64,000 bases of DNA, from NCBI GenBank assembly GCA_018350325.1, contig JAEVLN010000005.1, forward strand, positions 62,001 through 126,000. Direction: 5' to 3'. The position numbers were made by a program, and so were the translations under genes. Origin of the DNA: Globodera rostochiensis. Its lineage: Eukaryota; Nematoda; Chromadorea; Rhabditida; Heteroderidae. The notes beneath the pieces are model-generated. The model was not told the origin of the DNA and did no database searches. It worked only from the letters and a program-made list of their open reading frames with translations. Positions 55,377-64,000 of the stretch are shown here, in pieces (the first letter of the stretch is position 1; every line of letters begins with the position of its first letter).

Positions 55377-55646
55377 TTTGTTGAACTCAATTTCAATGAA
55401 AAACTATATAATAGTAAACCAAGTTGTTTTTTTGGCAATTTGTTTATATTTAATTCAATCCTTTTGAGTTTTTACTGCTGCCAATCAAGAGATTATCGCC
55501 TTTTCCAATTTCTTTTGTTAATAATAATCCGCGTCCACCACATGAGGCGGGAAAATTTCCTCCATTTGATGCTGATGATTATCAATTATCTTTATTTTTA
55601 TGATAATGATATTTTAAAGTTAAATATGAAATTTTACTTTTTTTAA
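55377..55646 (+). CDS. 89-codon open frame, possible membrane-protein exon
   Basis: Open from 55377 without ATG. FNEKLYNSKPSCFFGN, CQSRDYRLFQFLLLIIIRV, HHMRRENFLHLMLM. The RDYR/HHMRRE polar segments are GC-rich and argue against pure composition. The T-rich background inflates hydrophobicity. Plausibly a receptor-like exon. Confidence 0.4.
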   Translation, partial: FVELNFNEKLYNSKPSCFFGNLFIFNSILLSFYCCQSRDYRLFQFLLLIIIRVHHMRRENFLHLMLMIINYLYFYDNDILKLNMKFYFF

Positions 55647-56247
55647 TAACAGTTGCTCTCGCAAAGTTGTGTCTTTTTTTTACATTGACGTTTGAATTCG
55701 GGTAACGGTTAACTTTGAGTTGATTGTTCCACGCTAATTATGCCAATTCTAAAAATATCAAAACATTATTATTTCATCGTGTTTGACGATTAACTAAATT
55801 TTAGCAAAATAATTTTGTCATGTATAAAAAATTTTTAAAATACCTATACAATATTCCGCCTTAACTCTTTCCATCGCTTTCTTATATTGTCAATATTGTA
55901 ATTAAATTTTTTAATTTGAATACACATTATTGTTAAAAACATTTTGCTCTCATAATTCGTTAATACTTTTTATTCACTTTAAAAAACATGTAGAACTAAG
56001 AGAGTCCTTTGATGTAACTTGTCTATTTAATTATTTTCAACAATAGTTAATTTATGCACTCTTATTTGCATATTAATATTTAATCGTTTGGTCGTTTATT
56101 TCGGCAATATTATTCATTCTTCAAATTTTGTAGTTTCACTATTTTTAATTTATGATTTTATACATTTAAATAATATTGACATATTTGTAAATATATTTTC
56201 TATAAATATTTTGCGTGCCGTTTATAAAGTAATGAAGTCATACACTC

Positions 56248-56430
56248 TTGACTTTTTTGTGCGTTTTTATTTACAAAATTTATGAATATCGCAAGCGCTC
56301 GCAATGTGCCGTTTACTTTTACAGATGTGGCAAATTTCAAATGCTTTTTAACTTTTGCCTGAAAGCTTTGTGGTCAATATTTATATGTTTTTGCCTTGTT
56401 TTTTTTACTAAATTTATGTGTGATGTATAA
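56248..56430 (+). CDS. 60-codon frame, doubtful membrane-like
   Basis: YEYRKRSQCAVYFYRCGKFQ, then hydrophobic to TAA. A strong acceptor (TTTACTTTTACAG at 56322) lies inside, so an exon could begin there. Composition caveat as above. Confidence 0.3.
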   Translation: MTFLCVFIYKIYEYRKRSQCAVYFYRCGKFQMLFNFCLKALWSIFICFCLVFFTKFMCDV

Positions 56431-56524
56431 TTTTATTCATTATCTTTTACAAAACATATTTTTAAAATACTTAGTAAGAAAACATTTTTACCTTAATAAA
56501 TTATTTGTAACAATTTTATTTTAA

Positions 56525-56641
56525 AGCTTCTGTTGCATAGATTTTTGTTTGGTTGCGTTCATTAGCAGAGCAGAATCTTGTTTCCTCGACTTCCTAAGCA
56601 AGCAAGAATGCGGAACAAGCTTTAATTTGTGTGTTTTATAA
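56525..56641 (+). CDS. 38-codon Cys-rich exon-like frame
   Basis: Follows TTTTATTTTAAAG. Reads SFCCIDFCLVAFISRAESCF, LDFLSKQECGTSFN, LCVL, TAA. The centre is GC-richer. Unknown. Confidence 0.4.
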   Translation, partial: SFCCIDFCLVAFISRAESCFLDFLSKQECGTSFNLCVL

Positions 56642-56649
56642 TTATTGTT

Positions 56650-57600
56650 ATGCAAATCTTGGAATTAAGAATTAATTAATTCACAGGTTTTGACAAAGCT
56701 ATCATTTGAAAATGCGTATTTTATTTAAAGTTTTAATAAATGTAGAAATAATTTGTTTATGTAAACTAGTTTTTATTTTAAAATAATTTTAATAACCCTT
56801 TATAATAAAGATTAATGATTACTTAAAAAATCAAATTCATTTTAGAATTAAATAGTTGCACAAACTTTTAGGCTCGAAGAATCTCAATATAGGTAACGCC
56901 TAAAATAGGTGAGAAAATTGGCAAAATGGCTCCCAAACCGGTTTCATAAGAAAAATAGGTGCGAAAACAAAATAAAAAAAGTGAAAAATGAGTTTTTTCG
57001 AAATATCAAAAAACTTGAAAACTTTTAGTCTTTAAGGGTCTAATATTTTTTTTCAAACGTTTTTATTAGTTTTTAGTCTTTTAATAATTGTAAGTTTTAT
57101 TTTTACTGAGGATTCGTTTTACTTTTTATTTTTTTTAATTATTAAGGCCTCTTTCTACAACTTTTGAATGTTTTATAGTGAAAAAATCGTTAAAAAGTCC
57201 TTCATTCTAGTTCAAATACATCAAAAGTCTGGAATTAATTTAATTAATAATTGATTGACTACAAAGACCTTATTGTAATCCAAAATATGAAAACTTGTTT
57301 TCATTTCACAAAATAAAACATACTAAAAATAAACCCGAAGCTACAAAATTTCAAAAAAGAAAAAATTTAAATACCTAAAAAATAATTACATAATAAAAAG
57401 ATTCGCGAATACAAAATATTAATTAGAATATTTATTAAAATTATCAAAAGTAGTGAGAAAATAATAAATTTTTTACTCTAAATTAAGCCAGAACAAGTCT
57501 GCAAATATTGTTGTAAGAGCGATATTTTACGGATATCTTTAAACTGCTATTATTAAGCCAAAGCTAAACAATTAGAAATATCGTGAAAAATTATTTAAAT
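56650..57600. other. AT-rich spacer
   Basis: No gene called. It contains an AAACCGGTTT string near 56937 and repeated ATAGGTG(C/A)GAAAA words. Confidence 0.4.
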
Positions 57601-57605
57601 AAAGG

Positions 57606-57809
57606 GTGCTTTTCATATTAAACTATTTAAAAACGAATTGGACTGTTTGGCTTTATTCCCCCAATAATTCTTATCATTTAGAGCTTTCGATATCTTTTTT
57701 AAAATATATTCATTTTAAATTAACATTTTTTAAAGCCAAGCCAATTTTAAACTTATTTATATACTTAATTAAGTTTTTAAATTTTTCAAAAAATAAATAT
57801 ACTTTATAA
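57606..57809 (+). CDS. 67-codon frame, doubtful
   Basis: TNWTVWLYSPNNSYHLELSI within a hydrophobic T-rich frame starting at GTG. No splice support. Immediately downstream, a 21-codon ATG ORF (57814-57879) overlaps a good acceptor (TTTTACCTCAG). Confidence 0.25.
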   Translation: MLFILNYLKTNWTVWLYSPNNSYHLELSISFLKYIHFKLTFFKAKPILNLFIYLIKFLNFSKNKYTL

Positions 57810-57967
57810 TTTTATGCAATTACGAATTCTATTCGGGCTCGGTGTTCTATTTTACCTCAGGCGACTTCTGTTAAATTGAAAATTTTTTAAATAATAAGTT
57901 TATTTTAAAAGTAGATCCTATTGTATTTGACCTTAATATTTTAGAGGCATTTTAAGTTAAAATATTT

Positions 57968-58174
57968 TTGATTAAGAAATTGGATAAAAATACGCATAAT
58001 ATTGTTATATTTTTGCCATTTTTAAACAAATTACAATGGTGTATAATTTTAATTAATATTTTCAGTATAAGTCCTTTGCCTCTTCAATTTGTTTCTCCGC
58101 TCTCCGTTGTTCACTTTTTTATTTATGCAAATTTATTGTTGATCCTTTGTTATGGCATTTCTTTTCAATGCTAG
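57968..58174 (+). CDS. 68-codon frame, possible membrane exon, doubtful
   Basis: NKLQWCIILINIF, SISPLPLQFVSPLSVV, then hydrophobic to TAG. Starts at TTG. A multi-pass membrane exon or a T-rich artefact. Confidence 0.3.
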   Translation: MIKKLDKNTHNIVIFLPFLNKLQWCIILINIFSISPLPLQFVSPLSVVHFFIYANLLLILCYGISFQC

Positions 58175-58199
58175 CCATAATTATTTTTTATTTGGATGG

Positions 58200-59080
58200 T
58201 ATTTTTAAAACTGGATAGTGAGCTGTTTTTACATTAAAATTTATTTTGTTTTTAAATGGTTAAAAGACCGTAGATGCGAAGTAAAAACCCGATAAAAATG
58301 ACGAAAAAACAAAAATACTAAATGAAAGCAGAATCCATATAAATTCATTTGCCTAAATATAATAAAATAAAGAAATATATTTTATTTTTATTTAAATAAA
58401 AGATTTTTGTTAAAGATTTTTTGTTTGTAAATGAATTAATTTTTTAAATTACTATTATTTTACAACAATTATTTTTCAATAAATACTTTCCAGCGCTAAT
58501 GATTTTTGAACATTATATAACACGCATTCATTTTTAAAGCTTTATTTCACTTTGTTTTATTTGCAATTATTAATCCATTTTTAAAAGGTTTTATCTACAA
58601 TCAAATATTAAAAAATGAGAAAAAAAAAATGCTGTACAAATTCTCTTGATATAAGTATGTATAGTAGGGATTGAAAGTTTAAAAGTGTAATTAAACTTTT
58701 TCAGATAGATTATAAAGAAATAAATCTTATATTAATCAAATAACCATTATTATTGCGCTGTGGCTTATTTTATAGTTTTTTGAGTAACAAATATCTTATT
58801 TTTAATTTATATGAATATTAATTGCTTTAGCTGCAAGTTTGCGTTTGAAGAGAAGTCCTCGTTATCAATCTTATGATATGCAACTAAGTTTCATTCTTAT
58901 TTACTCCCGGGTTTCCGCCAGTGGCTTGGCTGTGGAGCTTCGTACTTTTTTTCAAAAAAAAATTATTTATTTTTTACAATAAATCACTTATTAAATCGAT
59001 GGTCTGGTATTCAATCTTCTTCGCCGCATATCCGCCATTTTGAGTTATAAATCTCTTAGCAAATTGAGTCAAAAATTCAA
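58200..59080. other. AT-rich spacer
   Basis: Two small GC-richer patches (about 58905-58950 and 59000-59040), no frame called. Confidence 0.4.
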
Positions 59081-59085
59081 AATGT

Positions 59086-59330
59086 TCTCGGCGTCGCCTA
59101 TCAGCACACCGACCGCCCTCCTCCCCCAAATGTGAACCTGACATTGGGTCAGGAATTCCGGTTTACGTTTTTTTTGGCATCCGGTTACATCGATGATGAA
59201 ATTAAATTTTGAAAATTACTCAATAAAAAAAGTTGACCTCAAAAATTTTACACGACAGTCACACCCCCGAAAAACGCCGACCCCGCATTCTCAACACCGA
59301 CGCCGGGGTGGCAACCCTAATACAAAATTG
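59086..59330. repeat. GC-rich repeat-like block related to the hAT interior
   Basis: TTCTCGGCGTCGCCTATC-AGCAC resembles TCTCGGCGGCGGCTATCGGCAC in the hAT element at about 11640-11665. It also contains a CCTGAC/GTCAGG hairpin and a C-rich right half ending GGGGTGGCAACCCTAATAC. No inverted termini or TSD established. Confidence 0.4.
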
Positions 59331-59591
59331 TCTTGTGATGGACGTGAAACATTACATATTTAGATAATTATGTTTAAAATATTAATTGACTGGTGAGAAG
59401 GAGAAAGGATATGTGGAAATTTTACAAAAAACATTTTTTTAAAATTTGAACACGTAAATATGTTTCTTACGAAAACCTTTAAATATTACATAATAAATAA
59501 ATCTTAAGCTCCCTTTTCTAAATTAATACTGAACCCCCAATTTCTTAAAATAGAGAAGTTAAAAATATAAATTCAAAAACAAATGCAGTAT

Positions 59592-59825
59592 TTAAATCGC
59601 TGGTAAGCATAAATTGAGAACAAAGGGTGCGTGTGGTTGGTCTTGGCAACAAAAAATAATTCGAATTTGTAAGTTAAATTCAAAGTAATAATTGTATTTA
59701 AAAAAACTGTATTTCCAATTAAGTAATGTTAATATGAACGTAATTTTCAAAAAACGTTGAGGGTTGTTTTGGTTTTGTTTGCGTACAAATCGAACGCCGT
59801 GTAAAGACGTATCATTTATAGCCAC
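59592..59825 (-). CDS. Candidate terminal exon, 77 codons
   Basis: Minus strand: acceptor TTAAAATTTAG, then phase 0 VAINDTSLHGVRFVRKQNQN onward, a hydrophobic/aromatic middle, and a C-terminus CCQDQPHAPFVLNLCLPAI before the stop. Composition is balanced and the open frame starts exactly at the acceptor. Unrecognised. Confidence 0.45.
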   Translation of the reverse strand: MAINDTSLHGVRFVRKQNQNNPQRFLKITFILTLLNWKYSFFKYNYYFEFNLQIRIIFCCQDQPHAPFVLNLCLPAI

Positions 59826-60132
59826 CTAAATTTTAATTCATATAATCTTATAATTTATAATCAAATGTGTCTGCATCATCAGCAAATTATGCTTTATGAC
59901 GTTATTAATTCTTATTTACATAAAGATTAATAATTACTTTAATTCTTAATTTTGAAACACTTATTTTGTTGCAAAATAAAAGCTATTTAATTTTTACCGC
60001 TCATTATTAATGAATACTATTATCCGTTTATGAGAACAAAAAAAAAACAATAAATTAAAGCATAGTAACTAAAAAAAGGAGATCATTACAATCTGTTGAT
60101 AAAAAAATTTTGCCCTTAATTAATTAGACTAA

Positions 60133-60306
60133 ATCATTGGATCTTTGCATTTTCAAAAATTTATTAAAAACAATAATATTAACATAAATTGGATCGGAGG
60201 CATTTTGGCGAATAAAAGCCCAATTTCCTTTAGAAAAATGGTTGAAATTAAAAAAAACCGGCATCGACAGCCTTGTGCTTCCAGGCAAATTAAAAGGTCT
60301 TTTTAA
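60133..60306 (+). CDS. 57-codon coding-like frame, basic C-terminus
   Basis: Open to TAA 60304-60306. WIGGILANKSPISFRKMVE then IKKNRHRQPCASRQIKRSF. The last half is GC-richer and strongly basic. No acceptor identified. Confidence 0.4.
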   Translation: MIGSLHFQKFIKNNNININWIGGILANKSPISFRKMVEIKKNRHRQPCASRQIKRSF

Positions 60307-60362
60307 ATAATAGCAATTAGTTTAAAATCGATCTAACTATCATTTAAATTAAGTACAGCTGC

Positions 60363-60391
60363 AAACGCCATGTTAGTGGCGATTTGTACGG
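60363..60391. other. Small imperfect hairpin
   Basis: CAAACGCCA pairs with TGGCGATTTG with one bulge around TGTTAG. Too short and unsupported to name as an RNA. Confidence 0.35.
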
Positions 60392-60811
60392 CTGAGAGCT
60401 GTTTCAGTATATTATTTACTTTATTATTGGCAGTCTTTTGAAAATCTATCTGTCAATTTGTATAATGGTTTAAGCTTAAACGTTTTTTATTAAACTTTTT
60501 ATACATACATGTTCGACAAATAATAATATGATTAACAACCTTTTTTATATTTTTTGCGTTATTTAAAGTATTTGGTTTTATCGATGCTTTTTACAGTGCG
60601 GTCAAATAATTAGAATGTCTACGCTATAAGTTCATTTATATTCATCCTAAATTTTAAAAAAACAATGAATGCAATGATTTTTAAATATTTTTTATGAGAT
60701 ATTTATTGAATAATTAGTACCTTTATATTTAACACTTTTTTATTTATAAGTAAGTATGCTGTTTTATGCAACATTCTTATTGAGTTAAAAGCTATAAACT
60801 TTAATATTTAT

Positions 60812-60997
60812 TTGTTTTTTTTCATTTTTATAACCAATAGATTTTTAATATTAGTATATTTAGTGAACAGATGTTATTTTGCACACTCTCAAATTAAGCT
60901 AACCAGCCGCAGCTTCTTTTCATTGCCCATTAGAAGGCGCCGTGCGCGGTCATGTGCCTGCGATTCTATTTTAATTATTTTATTTTGCACTCCTTAA
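60812..60997 (+). CDS. Exon-like island, arginine-rich
   Basis: The GC-rich portion (60885-60965) reads KLTSRSFFSLPIRRRRARSC and ACDS. The rest is hydrophobic T-rich. The minus strand offers MGNEKKLRLVSLI from an ATG. Exon possible, strand uncertain. Confidence 0.35.
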   Translation: MFFFIFITNRFLILVYLVNRCYFAHSQIKLTSRSFFSLPIRRRRARSCACDSILIILFCTP

Positions 60998-61142
60998 ATT
61001 TAAGAATACTTAAATTTTGCAATTAATTGTTTAGGGCCATGAATACTGTATTTGCATTTCATATTGATCAACTTATGCTTATAAATTTTATGCAAGATGA
61101 TTATTTAAGGCTTTAGTGATTTTTATTTTATTTTATAATAAA

Positions 61143-61678
61143 ATGGCTAGATCCCAAGGTGGAGAAGTACCTGTGATCCCCAACATAAGAAAATGATTAA
61201 ATAAAAAATTACAGAAAGAAAAGATTGTTGCTTTCACATTAAAAATTAAGATAAATTAACATCTATTAATAAAATATTAAGTTTATAAACACAAATTGTA
61301 AACAAATCAATAATACAATAAAATAATTTAGTCAGATTTATTTGTGACCAAATAATTATTAGAAAAGTGATAAAGAAATAAATTAAACTTTTTTAAACCA
61401 AATACTAATATTCAAAAAAAACAATCAACAAATATAGATAAAAAAAAAAAAATTTAAAACCATAAATGGACTCTTATCATTGGAATGAAATAAAAAAATA
61501 ATACTAAGATTTCAAATCACGTATCAGAATATTAAAGATATTAAAATAAACCAAAAACATATGATCGTCCCAGAAATAATAATTAATTAACGAAAATTCA
61601 TAAAATCAGCACCGTAGAATTCGATAAAAATCCAATAAAATATTTGTAACATCGAAATAAAAATTATGCGCCTTACCA
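61143..61678 (+). repeat. 0.55-kb direct repeat, copy 1
   Basis: Begins at CTAGATCCCAAGGTGGAGAA and ends at TATGCGCCTTACCATA. The 62380 copy is offset by 1,233 bp. The copies are nearly identical by eye except for a short segment missing here (TCTGCAGAAATTC region). Confidence 0.95.
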
Positions 61679-61826
61679 TAAATGGACTCTTATCATTGGA
61701 ATGAAATAAAAAAATAATATAAAATTTCAAATCACGTATCTGCAGAAATTCTTATAAATTTATTGTTATATTAAAGATAATAAATAAAAATTATATAATA
61801 TTTCCAAAAACATATGATCGCGGAAG
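61676..61826 (+). repeat. Partial third copy of the 0.55-kb repeat
   Basis: Starts CCATAAATGGACTCTTATCA directly after copy 1 and runs through TATGATCGC, keeping the TCTGCAG segment that copy 1 lacks. Confidence 0.9.
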
Positions 61827-62375
61827 ATCTACGAAGTTTTTAAAATGGAACCATATGAAAAACCTCTCTAAAATGCTTACGCTTTTGAAAAAATCTTTAC
61901 TATTTGCTTAATTTGATTATTCTTTTTAAATTTAAAATTTGTAACTATTTTTACAATTGAAAAATTATTGGAAGATTTCTATCACTGAAAATTATTTTGA
62001 ATGAATTTAAGCAATTTATCAACTCGTCCTGAAGTCTAAAATTACGATCACAAATAAATTAAATAATTATTAAATATTCTTTATTTAATATTTAAATTTA
62101 AAGAAAATGGTGCTCAAAAGTTTCTTCTGCAAATTATATAGATTAAAACTTCAAAAATTAATAAATAATAATATTAATTTAAAAATATAAAAATGATTAA
62201 TTTGCATCAATAGCACAAATTTAGAAAATAATAGTTCTGTTTAAACATTTTTCACAACACAAAACAAAACTATAGCTTAAGACAAAAAGTTTGAAAAAAT
62301 AATTAACAACCTTTCAATCAAATGAAATGCAATCAATTCAAAATTGATTAAAAACAAATAAAAATATTGAAATTA

Positions 62376-62950
62376 TGGTCTAGATCCCAAGGTGGAGAAG
62401 TACCTGTGAACCCAACATAAGAAAATGATTAAATAAAAAATTACAGAAAGGAAAAGATTGTTGCTTTCACATTAAAAATTAAGATAAATTAACATCTATT
62501 AATAAAATATTAAGTTTATAAACACAAATTGTAAACAAATCAATAATACAATAAAATAATTTAGTCAGATTTATTTGTGACCAAATAATTATTAGAAAAG
62601 TGATAAAGAAATAAATTAAACTTTTTTAAACCAAATACTAATATTCAAAAAAAACATTCAACAAATATAGATAATAAAAAAAAAATTTAAAACCATAAAT
62701 GGACTCTTATCATTGGAATGAAATAAAAAAATAATCTAAAAATTTCATCACGTATCTGCAGAAATTCTTATAACTTTTTTGCTATATTAAAGATATTAAA
62801 ATAAAAATTATATAATATTTCCAAAACTTATGATCGCCCCAGAAATAATAATTAATTAACGAAAATTCATAAAATCAGCACCGTAGAATTCGATAAAAAT
62901 ACAATATAATATTTGTAACATCGAAATAAAAATTATGCGCCTTACCATAA
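62376..62950 (+). repeat. 0.55-kb direct repeat, copy 2
   Basis: Second near-complete copy. It ends CTTACCATAAAATTG instead of running into another partial copy. No ORF or terminal inverted repeat seen. Confidence 0.95.
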
Positions 62951-64000
62951 AATTGTAATATTCCGAAACAGGCAACTGTTGAATTCGGTTTCAGCTCACG
63001 TGAAGGGTTCTATTTAATAAAAATAGAATCATTTCTTTATTTTATTATAAACAAATTTTACTGTTGGACTTTGGGGTTCATATTAACATTTATGGTTTGG
63101 ATTTTTCATTTTTTAACATATGCATAGCATAATTTTTTTTTAATGTTTGCTTAAGTGAAAATTTATTTTTTTACATGCTTAAAGTGTTTTGAATTCCACA
63201 TTGTTAGTCTTTATGTGTTATTTAAATCAAGTTATTACATTTGTTTTAAAATGATTAATGACACTCTTTTTACGCTTAAATAATAATTAGTAATTATAAT
63301 TCTTTTCTTTCATCGTTGCTAAGTTTTACACATTTTAAATTAATATTTTCAAAATTTTCCATATTTTTTAAAACATTAGATAAAATTTTGGCGACATATT
63401 TAGATCGATAGGTTTGAAATATAACTTATTTAAATTTTATAAATTACTTCTGGTAGTTTCTTCTTTAATGCAAAGGTTTTTAGATAATCAGTATCTTTAC
63501 TTTTTAATTTAAGAAAGTAAAATAAAATTATGGTAAATTTTAATTTTTAGAAATAGGTTTGTTTAAAATTTAAGAGAAGTTTTAATCAAAAAAACTTTGT
63601 TCTTAGCTTCGGATATATTATTAGTATTAATTTATTAAAAATATTTGGTATGGGTGTTGATTCTGAAACTATTTTAACCGTTTAGTTCATCGTTTATATA
63701 TATATATATATAAATTTTAAACGAATAACACATATATTATCAACATTTTGAATTTACTATGCTCATTATTATTATTTAATTTAGTTTATTGATACTTTAA
63801 TTTATTGTTACAAATTTATGGCGAATTATAAACTTAACATCATTTGAATAAATCTTTAGAATGTAAAGTAAAAGATCCAAATTGTGTTAAAAAAAAACAT
63901 TTTATTTCTAGGAAATGATTTTCAGAAAAAATTTGTTGTTTAAAAACAAAACAATTTAACCAGTGAAAAAGTAAATTGCTTTTAGATGGAGCAGGTACCA
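62951..64000. other. AT-rich spacer to window end
   Basis: No gene seen. A (TA)n run lies near 63697-63712. Confidence 0.5.

Noticed and set aside
54000..58200. A cluster of multi-pass membrane (chemoreceptor-like) genes
   Set aside because: T-rich sense DNA gives Phe/Leu/Ile-rich frames by chance. Only frames with polar GC-rich segments were kept, at low confidence.
1..64000. Nematode spliced-leader genes or rRNA/tRNA clusters
   Set aside because: No SL-like sequence with a following donor, no rRNA-like block and no foldable tRNA was seen by eye. A covariance-model scan would be needed to be certain.

Overview
This is eukaryotic, almost certainly invertebrate animal, nuclear DNA. It is very AT-rich (flanks roughly 20-25% G+C by eye), with no operons, Shine-Dalgarno sites or dense ORFs. 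Homopolymer runs, dispersed repeats, a young LTR retrotransposon and a hAT-type DNA transposon dominate. I cannot name the species.

Region 0-6.2 kb: a candidate split gene (first coding exon near 211-262, terminal exon 1442-1572) is interrupted 3 nt after its stop codon by a complete but non-autonomous BEL/Pao LTR retrotransposon (1576-6122, TSD GAAG). The two LTRs match base for base except for the length of one C-run, so the insertion is recent. Inside are gag-type zinc knuckles, a retroviral-type protease domain, a transmembrane/N-glycosylation-repeat tail and a second overlapping ORF. The Gag N-terminal region, reverse transcriptase, RNase H and integrase are all missing.

Region 6.2-64 kb: this is an AT-rich desert. 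Clear structures are a 1,010-bp hAT-like element with an 8-bp TSD (11.1-12.1 kb), a short duplication carrying E2F-like motifs (17.0-17.8 kb), an inverted pair of about 180-bp copies (18.6 and 31.1 kb), a nine-unit array of about 107 bp (41.3-42.2 kb), a 39-bp tandem duplication (48.2 kb), and 0.55-kb direct repeats (61.1-63.0 kb). The best protein-coding segment is a minus-strand ORF at 18738-19247. Scattered through the desert are dozens of 50-250 bp GC-richer islands. They stay open in one or more frames, and many sit next to good splice acceptors or donors. I read these as short exons, or relics of exons, in very long AT-rich introns. Because such islands are often open in several frames, most individual calls are tentative and their frames unproven.

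A versus T excess on the + strand flips every few kb, giving alternating strand-asymmetric domains. In T-rich stretches random ORFs look hydrophobic, and in A-rich stretches they look K/N-rich, so membrane-like or basic peptides here must be treated with caution. No rRNA, convincing tRNA, CRISPR array or prokaryotic feature was found.
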